64,000 nt of DNA, from assembly GCF_000417875.1 (NCBI RefSeq), contig NW_006920894.1, positions 166,417-230,416 on the forward strand, written 5' to 3'. This document shows, one piece after another, positions 10,952 through 21,385 of this stretch. The notes under the pieces were generated by a model. The model worked only from the letters and a program-made list of their open reading frames with translations. It made no database searches and was not told where the DNA came from. The position numbers and the translations under genes were made by a program. The first letter of the stretch is position 1. Each line of letters begins with the position of its first letter. This DNA is from Pseudozyma flocculosa PF-1 (taxonomy: Eukaryota; Basidiomycota; Ustilaginomycetes; Ustilaginales; Ustilaginaceae).

Positions 10952-11882
10952 GCTTCGCGAGCTGGTTTCGACCGGACGACGGTCGGATCGGACGAGGGCT
11001 GAAGCTGTCTTGTTGTTGCTGGGGGTGAAAGAGGGTGCCGTCCTGCTGCCTCTTTTTTAAGTTTCGGTGCGCCTTGCTGTGATGGAGGTATATCGATGCT
11101 CGTGGTCGGTGGGTCAGGTCGAGGGACGTCGAGTCGGGAGCGAGTCACGGACTGGCCGCACGGCTTTCTTCCCAATTTTTCGGCTGGGCCCGAGGTGTTG
11201 GTTGGTTGTTCGGGCGCTTGGCCGGCTCGACCGACTGGCCGACTGGATGGCTGGCTTGGCGTGCGGAGCCGAAGTCGGGCTTGGGCGAGCCGGCGTGCGT
11301 TGCATGCGTGTGTGGGTGCGAGCGTGTGTGGAGCTCGAGAGGGCGGGGGCCTGCCAGGCCGGCCGGGGCATGACGTGGGGCTGCGTGCCTTCCGGCCTCT
11401 GTTTCGGAGGCCCACCCCTGCCCAGCAGCCAGGCCTGCCTAGCCTGCCTCTGCGTCCGACGAGGAAGAAGAAAAAGTGACAAATGCGAATGCGACGCGCT
11501 CGTCCGCCGACACGATGGCCTGCGGGGCCCTGGCCCTGGCCCTGGCCCTGGCCCTGGCCCTGGCCCTGGCCCTGGCTTGGCTTGGCTTGGCTCGCCTTGC
11601 TGATTGCTTTTTGCAGGTGGATGCACAGAGAGCAAGCAAGCAAGGAGGTGGTGGATGCTCGCCCTCGTTGCGCCGGTTTGCATCCGACCACCACCATCAT
11701 CGCGTCGCTCTCGGCCTCACTCCGTCCCACCCTCAAAACAGGCCAGGCCGGACCATCCTCTGGCGTCGCAGTCGCAGCCGCGGTCGCAGGCATCTCTGAG
11801 CAGCCAGGATCTCCAACACCGGCCACCGTACATCGTCGTCTCCCACGAGGGGTGACCGACCATCGACCCACCGTCTCCGACC
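10952..11882. promoter_or_regulatory. HIS7/PhoD-like divergent promoter region
   Basis: This 931-base region is shared by two divergently transcribed genes. It contains a G-rich stretch with many TTGGC/GGCTT motifs around 11200-11290 and an exact GGCCCT repeat at 11526-11573 followed by CTTGG units. From about 11600 the plus strand becomes pyrimidine-rich, as a leader for the PhoD-like gene. I looked for a Gcn4-type TGACTC element, as expected for a histidine gene, but saw no clear match. Confidence 0.55.
11526..11592. repeat. (GGCCCT)8 followed by CTTGG repeats
   Basis: Eight perfect hexanucleotide units GGCCCT span 11526-11573. They run straight into CTTGG pentanucleotide units to about 11592. 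The tract sits about 290-360 bases upstream of the PhoD-like start codon, at the edge of its pyrimidine-rich leader. Confidence 0.95.
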
Positions 11883-14545
11883 ATGGCGGACCCCACCGTG
11901 GAGCACGCCATCAAGCCCGCCGACTTTGTCAAGCCTGGCGGCGGGTTCACCGGCTTCCTCCAGCTCATCTCGTCGCTCCTCTTCAAGCTCACCGTCTACA
12001 TCTTCCTCCGCTGGATCCCCAGCCGCGCCGCCCACCCCGTCATCCCGGCGCTCTACACTGTCTACCTCTTGACGTCGCTGCTCCGCGACTACCGCCTCCG
12101 CTCCGCCATCCGCAGGTACCTCGAGCAACACGACCTCGCCGACCCCGACGCCTCGACCCACCTCAAGCAGCTCGCCGAGCGCATCGAGACCTCTGAACCC
12201 AAGCTGCAGGACAAAAAGGTAGGCGAGCCCGTGTCCAACTCGCCTTCGCCCGCGGCAAAGGGCCAGCAGTCTCAGCCCGCCTCAATCAGCAAGGGCAAGG
12301 GCGCTCCCAGCTACGCAAAGGTGGCCGCCGAGGGCAGCGAGGCTCTCAAGGGCGCCAGCGACAGCGACAGCGATGCCACAGCCGTCGCCGGCGGCAAGCC
12401 CAGGGCAGCAGGTCCGCGCCGCAAGGTGGGCCGTCTCACGATCCCCGAGATCCTCAAGGCCCTCGTCTTTGGCGTCTCGACCCGCTCGCCCCGCCTCAAC
12501 TTCTACATCCTGCTCGCCCACACCATCGCGCTCGCCATGTTCCTCGACAGCTTCTTCTCGCCCTACCTCTTCCCCTCGCACTGGGACTACAACCTCTCGT
12601 TTGCCCGCGTCGGCGCAATCAGCCCCACCAGCGCAAAGGTCCACGTCCGCTACCCGCACCCGCTGCCGCCCTTTGACGGCCTCCAGGAAGACATGTCGGA
12701 CGAGCTCGGCTTCTCTGGCATCCTGCGCGACGGCCTCCAGGCCAGCCCTGAGCCCGTCAGGGTCATCTGGCGCAGACTGCCGGAGCTGGGCGAGAGGCAG
12801 TTCCTTCAGGACGGCGCCGCGGCGGGACTGGAAAAGGAGACCGGCCTGTCGCGACGCTGGGAGCGTGGGCCCCTGCTCCGCCTGACCGAGGAGACCGACT
12901 GGACCACGACGGCCGTCCTCGACAACCTCTGGCCCTCGACCAGGTACGAGTGGAGGCTCGCCTTTGTCCACAACAACACCTTCACGCCCGTCCCCGAGCG
13001 CGCGCAGCAGTTCACCACCTGGCCCGACCCGAGGCTCTCGCAGTACCTGCAGACCCGCAACGCTGCCGTTGCCCGCGACTCTGACGAAATGGGCATCGAA
13101 ATGCCCAATGAGGACTCCAGCCCCGTCGACGACCCCAACCACTTCAGCTTTGCCTCGACCTCGTGCGTCAAGCCCGACTTCCCCTACCACCCCGCTCAGT
13201 TCTGGGCGTGGAACTGGCTGCTTAAGCTGGCCGGCATCGGCTCCGAGCCTGGCGGAATCGCCCAGCGCAACCGCATCCCGGGCTTCGACCTGCTCTACAA
13301 GCGCGCGATCGAGGGCAAGGCCAAGCCGTCGCTGCGCTTCCTGCTGCAGCTGGGCGACCTGATCTACGCCGACGTGCCCCACTACGGCGGGCCGACCAAG
13401 GATGCGTACCGCAAGCTGTACCGCAACCTGTTCGCGTCGGACTCGTTCCGCCGGGTGTACGAGAACCTGCCGACGATTGGCATCTACGACGACCACGAGG
13501 TGGTCAACAACTGGAGCGGCAAGACGGCCGACGGCACGACGCTCGAGTCGTTCCCGCCCGCCAACACGGCGTGGAAGGAGTACGTCGGGCTGGCCAACCC
13601 GGACCCGCTCGACGAGGGCGAAAACTACTACACGTTCCGCTACGGCGGCAGCGCGGCCTTCTTCGTCATGGACACGCGCAAGCACCGCAGCCATTACCAG
13701 CAGGACGACGACGAGGACAAGACGATGCTGGGCGAGAGGCAGAAGGACGCCCTGCTGCGCTGGCTGGGCGCCGTCAACTCGACGTCGGTGTTCAAGTTTG
13801 TTGTGAGCTCGGTGCCGTTTAACACGCTGTGGGGCGGCCCGCTCGACTGGGACGGCCAGAAGGACAGCTGGGCGGCGTACATGAGCGAGCGCGGCCAGCT
13901 GGCGAGCGTGATGCAGTACGTGCCCAACCTCATCGTGCTGAGCGGCGACCGGCACGAGTTTGCGGCAACCAGCATCCGCGACACGATCACCGAGTTCAGC
14001 ACCAGCCCACTGAGCATGTTCTGTGAGTCTGCCCGCTGCTCTGGAGATAGGCGGCCGAGGACGCAATCAAGGGCTTCGCGCAAGACCGTGGCTGACATGG
14101 ATCACTGACCACCTTCTCTCGCTCGAATGAACATCGACCGCAGACCTGCCCATTCGCACGCTGGCCGAGGACCACGGCGCGGGAGCGTGGGGCGAGGACA
14201 AGCTGTACAAGTACATTCCGGACGGCAACCACAAGTGGTCCGAGTTTGAGGTCGAGTGAGTAGACGTCCACGAGCCGCGCCTCGCCTTGCCTCTTTGCGT
14301 GCTTGCTTGCTAGCCATGGACGCCCTTGCTGACTTCCGAGGTGCCGCTTTGCCCCCCCTTTCGCATTGCGCAGCACTCGCGACCCGTACAAGCCCGTGGT
14401 GCGGGTGTCTGTGCAGGTCGATGGCAAGGAGGCGTGGCAGGTGTCGTTGCTGGGCAAACCGGTGCGGCGTGCCGAGAACGTGGTGGGCTCGATTGCCAAG
14501 AGCCTGCTGGAGCTGCTGGGCTTCAAGCCGAGGAGGTGGTTCTAG
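11883..14545 (+). CDS. PhoD-like metallophosphatase, membrane-anchored
   Basis: Exons 11883-14022, 14144-14255 and 14374-14545 give 807 residues with two GT-AG introns. The N-terminus has hydrophobic segments at about residues 22-45 and 50-70. A Ser/Lys-rich linker with SYAKVA follows, then a third membrane segment at about 197-223 (LNFYILLAHTIALAMFLDSF). The catalytic part is a PhoD-type calcineurin-like fold: metal-site motifs QLGDLIYAD, IYDDHEVVNNW, FFVMDTRKH and LSGDRHEF are all present. PhoD families hydrolyse phosphate mono- or diesters and are usually secreted or membrane-tethered; the substrate here is unknown. The closing exon encodes a beta-rich tail ending FKPRRWF. Family assignment is strong, physiological role unassigned. 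Confidence 0.9.
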
Positions 14546-15016
14546 AGGTGGCAGCAGCGGCGATGGGATCGAGTGGCGCGGGCAATCTGCCGGCGTTGCC
14601 GCCAGATCGCCGTCGCCGACTGTGCATACGTCGATGGCCATCGGATCCTTGCTTGATGAGAACAGTAGTAGCTATACCCGCAGCCCGGGCGTCGTCGTTT
14701 TGGCGCTGCCAGGCTCCCCTCTTCTCTTTGTCGCCTCCTCGCGGCTCGCCCCTGCACTATTGGCTTCCCTTTCTTTTTGGCCTTCGCTGTACCTCGCCGG
14801 ACTTGTCTGCCATGGCGCTCGATTCTGTATCCAGCCTAATCAACTATTGCGCCTCGATTGCGTCTGCGTGTGTGTATGAACGCGCAGGGGCCGCCTGGAG
14901 CGATGGAGAGGATGATGGCTGGGGTGTTGCCGGCCCGGCGGAGGGAGGGTGGCGCGGGTGCAGGTCGCGCACAGAGGTCGAAAAGCGAAGGCCCGCCGCC
15001 TGTTTTGGGGGGCTCG

Positions 15017-15053
15017 GGCTGGCTGGCTGGCTGGCAGGCTGGAAGGCTGGAAG
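15017..15053. repeat. GGCT tetranucleotide tract
   Basis: Four to five GGCT units run into GGCAGGCTGG variants. The tract is upstream of the SWI3-like gene and is a further member of the GC-rich promoter tract family in this window. Confidence 0.75.
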
Positions 15054-15180
15054 GGCCTGAGCGAGAGAGGCCAGGCCAGGCGAGCCAGCAGGCAGGGTTC
15101 GTCTGCGAGGCGCGGTGGGGCCTCGAGGCAGCCTGGCCGTGCGGCAGACGGGCGAGCGCAGGCGAGAAAGCCAGGCGGCC

Positions 15181-15220
15181 AAGGCAGGCCAAGGCAGGCC
15201 AAGGCAGGCCAGGCCAGGCC
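15181..15220. repeat. (AAGGCAGGCC)3 (AGGCC)2 repeat
   Basis: Three perfect decamers AAGGCAGGCC are followed by two AGGCC units. The tract lies about 400 bases upstream of the SWI3-like start codon. Confidence 0.95.
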
Positions 15221-15614
15221 AGGGCAACCCGGGCAGACCACCGAGGCGCGTCGCGGCTGTCCGATTTCCATCTTCTGCCCACATCCGCCGGCCACCATCC
15301 ACCACCACCACCACCCTCCGACCCCCTTTTCCGCCCCTACTCATCATCATCAAAGCCCTGCACTCACCTCGCCCTCTGCTTCCACTTGCTATCCACGCGC
15401 AGTGTTCGCGCGACATCCGTCTTCCCCCGCCCGCAACTCCCCCTGTAGTCGCCGCCGCCGCCGTCACTGCGGGCGACCGACTGGCCCATCCGCGGTTGAT
15501 CGATCCATCGTTCGTTGACCAGGTCTCCTGAACGCCGCATCACACCAAAAGTCGCTCACTTCCACATTAGAGCACGCCAGATAACCATCACCCCCGCGCC
15601 TGATCACGCTCGGC

Positions 15615-18600
15615 ATGGCCACGCTCAACGTCACGGGCCTGCCCGACCCAAAGCTTGTCTCGGACAAGCCCACGCTCGAGGCACTCAGGGCCTACGTCGA
15701 ACCCATCACCACCGCCCTCACCGGCGTCACGGTCCCAACCAGATCCGGCACCGGCTCCCTCACCGCCACAGACCTCGCCCACCTCTCCCATGACCTCCAG
15801 AAGTTCCAGGAAGAGGTCCTCGGCGCCTCGGTACCCCGACCCGCCGACCCCAGCGGCAGCTCGCCCGTCACACGTCACCCTCCGCGCATCCCCGCCATGC
15901 TCTTCGTCCCCACCGCATCGCTCCAGAACACGGCTGCTCTGCCCGCCGATCAGAGCCCCGCTCGCTTCATCCTCGAAGAGTCGCTCCGATTCCTCGCGTC
16001 CAAGGGTAGGACCACCTGGAACTTTGGCGACCTAGCGCTCAAGCACGAGAACGTCCACCTCGTCATCGCTGTTCGAGAGGCGCTCAAGAGCAAGGGTCTG
16101 CTCAAGAGGGCCAGGATCACGGCCAACGCGTCCATCACCGAGGCCGAGCTCGAATCGCTGCAGGCCATGGCTTCACAGCTCGACTGTAGGTGTTGACTTT
16201 GCCCGACAACGCCGGAGCGATGCGCCCATCCGCAACCCTGCCGCTCCTAGACTTCTCCAAGCTGACGCGCTTTGTCCATCGCCTCCACGCTCTTTTGCCC
16301 GATCTTCCCCCTCCCCCGCTTCCCGTCGACAGGTGAATGGACCTCGGACCCCTCGGCCGCCACGCACATCCTGTTCGCTTCGGAGGCCACGCCGCCGTCG
16401 TCGCCGCGAGCAGAGGGCGCACCGCCTGTCGAGGAGTACTTCAGGACGCTGGCCAGGCGAGGAGGCCGCGCTCTCGTCCATGTCTGGTACCGGCCCGACT
16501 CGTACGACACATGGCTGCCTGCCGCCGACTTTGCCGACCCGGACCCGGAGCCAGAAGCCCGCACAACGGCCTGGAAGGTCGGCACCAAGTGGCTCAAGGA
16601 CAGCGTCCGCTTCAACGAGCTGATGAACGAGGAAGACTACGAAGAGGAGGAGGAGGAGCAGGCAACGGCACCCACAGCGGACGCGGATGCCGTCACCCAG
16701 GGTGCCACGGCCGAGCCGTCGGCAGACGTGGCGTCCAAGGGCAAGAAGCGAAGCCTACCCGACGAGGTCACCGACGAGCCGGTCGCTGGCTCGACTGAAT
16801 CCGGCGGCAAGCGCATCAAGCTGCTCGTACCGGCCAAGCCGATCGGCGCGATCCCGATCGATCTCTCTGGTTCGCAGCCCATCCCGGGCAAGAAGTATGA
16901 GAACGAGCCCGTGCCCGGCGGTGTGCTCGGCAACCTCCCAGCCGAGACGGCCGGACCCACGAGGACCGAAGGCGAGCAGCCGTCCGTACGCGCCGCCAAC
17001 GACTCGGACGTCACGATGGCCGAGGCGGCCGACAAGGACAAGCCTGACGGCGAGGAAGAGGTGCAGGAGGACGGCGCGACCCACCCAGACACTGCGGCGC
17101 TCGAGGAGCAGAGGAACCGGGCCGAGGCGATAGCGCGAAAGTACCTGGCCGCCCAGACGCAGGAGGTCATTATCCCCTCGTACTCGACCTGGTTCGACAT
17201 GTCGACGATCAACGCCATTGAGAAGCGCTCGCTGCCCGAGTTTTTTAACAACAAGAATCGCAGCAAGACGCCCAGCATCTACAAGGACTACCGCGACTTT
17301 ATGATCAACACCTACCGCCTCAACCCGAGCGAGTACCTCACGTTCACCGCCTGCCGCAGGAACCTGGCCGGCGATGTATGCGCCATCATGCGCGTCCACG
17401 CGTTCCTGGAGCAGTGGGGGCTCATCAACTACCAGATCGACCCCGAGACGAGGCCCGCCACCCTCGGACCCCCCTTCACCGGCCACTTCCGCGTGCTCGT
17501 CGACACCCCTCGCGGTCTTCAGCCCCTTCACCCAGGCACCCGCCTCCCCATTGCCCCTCAGGCCGCCGACCGCGCTAACGGAGCAGCCGTTGCGGGCGCT
17601 GATGGCACTGCCGCCGCCGCCGCCGCAGGTGGCAAGCCCGACATGAACCTAGAGCTTCGCAAGACCATATACCAGTCGACGCTCAAGGGCTCCAAGCCGA
17701 TCGATCTGGCCGAGGCCGATTCGCTCGTGGCTCAGGCGGACGCCGCCGTCAAGGCCGGAGCTGGAGCTGGCCCGCGCTACAGCTGCGACACATGCGGCAC
17801 CGACTGCACGCGCGTCCGCTACCACAGCATCAAGGCCAAGGACTTCGCGCTGTGCTCGTCGTGCTACCTAGAGGGCCGCTTCCCGAGCTCGATGTACTCG
17901 GGCGACTTCGTGAGGATGGAAGACACCGTCTACAAGCATGCCGGCGGACCCGCGGGCGGCGCCTCGGGGGCCCAGGACGACTGGACCGATGCCGAGACGC
18001 TGTTGCTGCTCGAGGGGCTCGAGATGTTTGACGACGACTGGTCCGCCGTCGCCGCCCACGTCGGTACTCGCTCGAGGGAGCAGTGCATCACCAAGTTTAT
18101 TCAGCTGCCCATCGAGGACGGCTACCTCGAGGGTGCGAGCCAGGCGGACATGGGACCGCTGCAGTACGCGCTGCGCGACCCGAGCAACGACAAGAACGCC
18201 GGCGCCAAGTCGATCCTGCCGTTTGCCCAGGCCGACAACCCGGTGATGAGCGTCGTCGCCTTCCTCGCCAGCGCCGTCAACCCGGCCATCGCGGCTGCCG
18301 CGGCGCAGAGTGCGCTGGGCGAGCTGACTGAAGGGCTGAGGCGGCGCGCGCAGAAGGAGGGCGGTGCCGCTGCTTCGGGCGAAAAAGAGTCAGGTGCCGA
18401 TGCCGCCGACTCTGGCGACAAGGACAAGAACAAGCCGAGCGAGGCGGGCGACGCCATGGACGTCGACGGCGACAAGGATAAGGAGGCGCAGCCGACGGGG
18501 GACAAGGACAAGGACAAGGATGATGAGGCTGGACGCGAACAGAGCGTCGTCGCCGGCGAGGCAGACAAGGACAGCGGCGACAAGGCGGCTCCTGCAGCCG

Positions 18601-19185
18601 ACGGCGGCAGCAAGGGACCGATTCCGCGCAACGCCGTCGAGCGGGCGGCTGCCATGGCGCTGGGCGCCGCCGCTGCCAAGGCGCACGTGCTGGCCAGCTT
18701 CGAGGAGCGCGAGTGCCAGCGCCTGGTGGGACAGGTGATTGAGGCGCAGATGAGGAAGCTCGAGGTGAGTGCGCGGGGCCTTCTTTCCCTGCCCTTCTTG
18801 CTTGACCGGTAGAGCACCCATGACTGACGCTGATCTTCCTCTCTCCTTCTCCTCCTCCTCCTTCTCCTCTTACACCGGCGATAAACAGCTCAAGCTGTCG
18901 CAGTTCCACGAATTTGAATCGCTGCTCGAGTCGGAGCGGCGGAGCATCGAGGCGGGGCGGAGGCAGCTCTACGCCGACCGGCTGGCGGTGCAGCGGCAGA
19001 TGGCGCTCGTCAACCAGCTGCTGGAAAAGGCGCACCGCGAGCCGGAAAACGTGCGTCCCGAAGAGGTGGTCCACGCCTCGTCGGCCGCCAACGGCCTGCC
19101 GCAGCAGGGTCCCGTCGTGCGCGAGGCCGTCGTCCCCAACGGTCCGCCCGCCGCCCCGCCCGGTGGCATCGCCAGGATCGGATAG
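15615..19185 (+). CDS. SWI3/RSC8 (SMARCC)-family chromatin-remodelling subunit
   Basis: Core scaffold subunit of SWI/SNF- or RSC-type remodellers. Exons 15615-16185, 16333-18764 and 18889-19185 give 1099 residues, all introns GT-AG. The domain order is typical of SMARCC. An N-terminal SMARCC_N region has BRCT-like blocks (WTSDPSAATHILFASEA, TWLPAADF). SWIRM lies at about 467-585 (SYSTWFDMSTINAIEKRSL to FTACRRNLAGDV). A ZZ-type zinc finger is at about 672-715 (YSCDTCGTDC ... LCSSCYLEG). SANT is at about 736-790 (DDWTDAETLLLLEGLEMF). An Asp/Lys-rich low-complexity stretch follows. The last exon is a coiled coil (FHEFESLLESERRSIEAGR) that would dimerise. Sequence alone does not separate Swi3 from Rsc8; the long N-terminus leans to Swi3/SMARCC. 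Confidence 0.95.
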
Positions 19186-19783
19186 GTTAGCAAGAGGTGT
19201 GTCGAGCCGAGGGGATGTTGTAGATTCGTCGTCGATGCCGTCGTCGCGGTGAAAGGCGGAAGCGACGAGAGAGGTGATGTGAGTTGAGGATGTCGTCGAA
19301 TTGCTTTTTCCCAGACCTCTTTTTCATTTTCTTTGGGAGCGCAAACGTCTCTCTTGCCGGCGTCTTGTCGCGTTGCACCGAGTTGGAGGGCAACAGGCAC
19401 AGGCAGGCTTCTCTTTCCCCCCACTCCAGACCGGGGGGCGGGTGAGCGGCCGGGCTCCTGTGCCAAAAAAGGACTAGCCAAAAAGGTGTCTATGCAAAAA
19501 AAGGCCCCGAGGCAAGGGGAGGGGGGAGGGCTTTCGGGGGGCGTGTGGGCTGAGCATGCGTGACAAAGACGGGAACGGCGAGGGTGAGTATGGGTAGGGT
19601 GAAGACGAAAGTGGGGACAGTGTGACGTTGAGCGCGTATAGACAAGACGAGGGTGACGATGACGCGGCCCAAGGAACAAGAGGGAGCGAGGGAGCGAGGG
19701 AGCGAGGGGGGGAGGCAGAGGTATACGGCAATGGTGCCCAACTTGGCAGAACGGCATCACGACAGTCAGTCGGCCCTGGACGG
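19186..19783. other. Convergent intergenic region
   Basis: This stretch lies between the 3' ends of the SWI3-like gene (+) and the aspartic protease gene (-). It contains A-rich patches around 19465-19500 that could be 3' UTR, and short GAGC and GAGG repeats near 19680-19710. No gene was recognised. Confidence 0.5.
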
Positions 19784-21385
19784 CTAGACGTCGTACTTGA
19801 CGTCCCTTCGCTTTCCGAAGCCGACGCGGCGCTCCGAGAGCGACGGTCCGCCCTGGTCAAAGACGACGACGTGGTTCTTGATCCAGCTGAGGCCGAGGAG
19901 CGTGAAGCTCGACAGGCCCTCCTGGATGGCGCTGTAGCACATGTTTTCGCGCCCGCCCGCCTCGGAGGCGGGGACGGGATACTGCGGGAAAAAGACGTAG
20001 TCCTCGATGGGCAGCGAAAAGGCCTCGGTGCCAAACGTAATCTCGAGCGCCTTGTTGCGCTGCCCCTTTGGCAGCTTGGCCTCGTACTTCTTCAGCCCGG
20101 TGTCGCAGGGCACGAGCCAGGGCAGCTGCACCTTCTTCGAGTCGGTCTTGTAGCTGCCGTAGATCTGGGCGTTGGCGGCCTTGGCCATGACCGGCGGCAT
20201 CGAAATCGTGGCCGAGCCCGTGTCGACGAGGAAGCGGATCGGGTTGGTGGCGTTGCCCTGCCCCTCGGCGAGTACGAGGCCGTCGATGTTGATCTTGGAC
20301 ACGTAGCCCGCCCAGAAGAAGGCCGAGAGCACCTTGGACCACGTCACGTCGCCCTTGAGCAGCGTCTTGTCGACCTCGCCAAAGACGTACTGGCCGCCGC
20401 CGTTGCGGCCCGTCTTGCGGTCCGACTTGACGAGCGTGGCGGTGAGGTAGGTCTCGTCGAGCATGCCGCGCTGCGACATGGCCTCAAATGCCGTCGTCCA
20501 GCCACCGGGCACCTGGGTGCCGCTGCCCGTGGCCAGCCCAATGAGGCCGTCCATCTGGCGGCCGCGGCGGCTGCCGGTGAGGTTGGTGGCGAGCGCGAGC
20601 GGCAGGCCATCGACCCTGAACTTGCCCTTCTCGAAGGCGAAGGTGTCGAGGCCGACGTAGCCGCGCGTGGCCGAACCGCTGCTGTAGGCCACGTTAAAGT
20701 CCTGGCCCGGGGTGCCGGGAGGCGCGGGGACGGCCTTGCCGTCGACGACGGTGCGGTTGAGGTAGGTCAACGACTGGGCCGGGTCAAACGACGAGTGGTT
20801 GTTGCCGTAGCAGCAGACGGGGCTGTAGACCCACGCCTCGGGGCTGCCCGTGTCGAGGACCATCTGGAGCGTCTGGCCGGGCGTGCCGAAGCTGACGTCG
20901 ACGAGGAACTCGTTGTCGGCCGCCTCGTTTTCGGCCTTTGCGATGACGATGCCAAACTTGTGGTCGTGCATCCAGCCGTTTTCGACGTAGTGGGTGAGGC
21001 CGTCCTTTACGCCGTCGACGACGTGTCCGACACCGCCGAGGACGCCGCCGACCAGGCCACCCACGCCGCCGAGGACCCCGCCGATGAGGCTGTGGTGGCG
21101 GCCCGACTTGTCGGACTGCTGCTTGGTGTCGCGGCACTCTCGCTGGGAGCGCTTGGAGCCGGCACCCGAGAGGTCTCGCTTGCGACGCCTGAAGTCGATC
21201 TCGGAGGCCTCCTGTTCGGTGAAGCGCTGGTTGAGGAAGTCATAGTGGATGATGCTGCCGTCTTCGTTGACCAGGCCCTCGATGGGCTGGTGGCTGATCT
21301 TGAGCGTCCGGGATGCCGAGGCGGGGGTGGGAAGCAGAGGGAGCGTCGAGAGCGCAAGCAGGGCGCCACAGATGGTGGCCTTCAT
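19784..21385 (-). CDS. Secreted pepsin-like aspartic protease (A1 family)
   Basis: Single-exon gene of 533 residues. The start at 21385 is chosen because it gives a clean signal peptide (MKATICGALLALSTLPLLP); the frame stays open 825 bases further upstream, but with no sensible protein. A prosegment has a dibasic cluster RRRKR (66-70) that a kexin-type protease could cut, and an unusual Gly/Val-rich stretch at about 100-126. The mature domain has the two A1 catalytic motifs, LDTGSPEAW (Asp near 178) and LVDTGSATISM (Asp near 388), and a Cys pair in PVCCYGN. The C-terminus is short and basic-acidic (KRRDVKYDV), with no GPI signal evident. It probably acts outside the cell or in the vacuole. 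Substrate is unknown. Confidence 0.93.
   Translation of the reverse strand: MKATICGALLALSTLPLLPTPASASRTLKISHQPIEGLVNEDGSIIHYDFLNQRFTEQEASEIDFRRRKRDLSGAGSKRSQRECRDTKQQSDKSGRHHSLIGGVLGGVGGLVGGVLGGVGHVVDGVKDGLTHYVENGWMHDHKFGIVIAKAENEAADNEFLVDVSFGTPGQTLQMVLDTGSPEAWVYSPVCCYGNNHSSFDPAQSLTYLNRTVVDGKAVPAPPGTPGQDFNVAYSSGSATRGYVGLDTFAFEKGKFRVDGLPLALATNLTGSRRGRQMDGLIGLATGSGTQVPGGWTTAFEAMSQRGMLDETYLTATLVKSDRKTGRNGGGQYVFGEVDKTLLKGDVTWSKVLSAFFWAGYVSKINIDGLVLAEGQGNATNPIRFLVDTGSATISMPPVMAKAANAQIYGSYKTDSKKVQLPWLVPCDTGLKKYEAKLPKGQRNKALEITFGTEAFSLPIEDYVFFPQYPVPASEAGGRENMCYSAIQEGLSSFTLLGLSWIKNHVVVFDQGGPSLSERRVGFGKRRDVKYDV

Larger units (their letters stand above)
14546..15614 (+). promoter_or_regulatory. Upstream region of the SWI3-like gene
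   Basis: This stretch lies between two plus-strand genes. The first 300 bases are probably PhoD-like 3' UTR. GC-rich short-unit repeats follow at 15017-15053 and 15181-15220. From about 15250 to 15614 the plus strand is C/T-rich, consistent with the SWI3 leader. No coding content is recognised. Confidence 0.5.

Noticed and set aside
12282..14066. Minus-strand open frame opposite the PhoD-like gene
   Set aside because: Shadow frame with no family content; the plus strand has the metal-site motifs.
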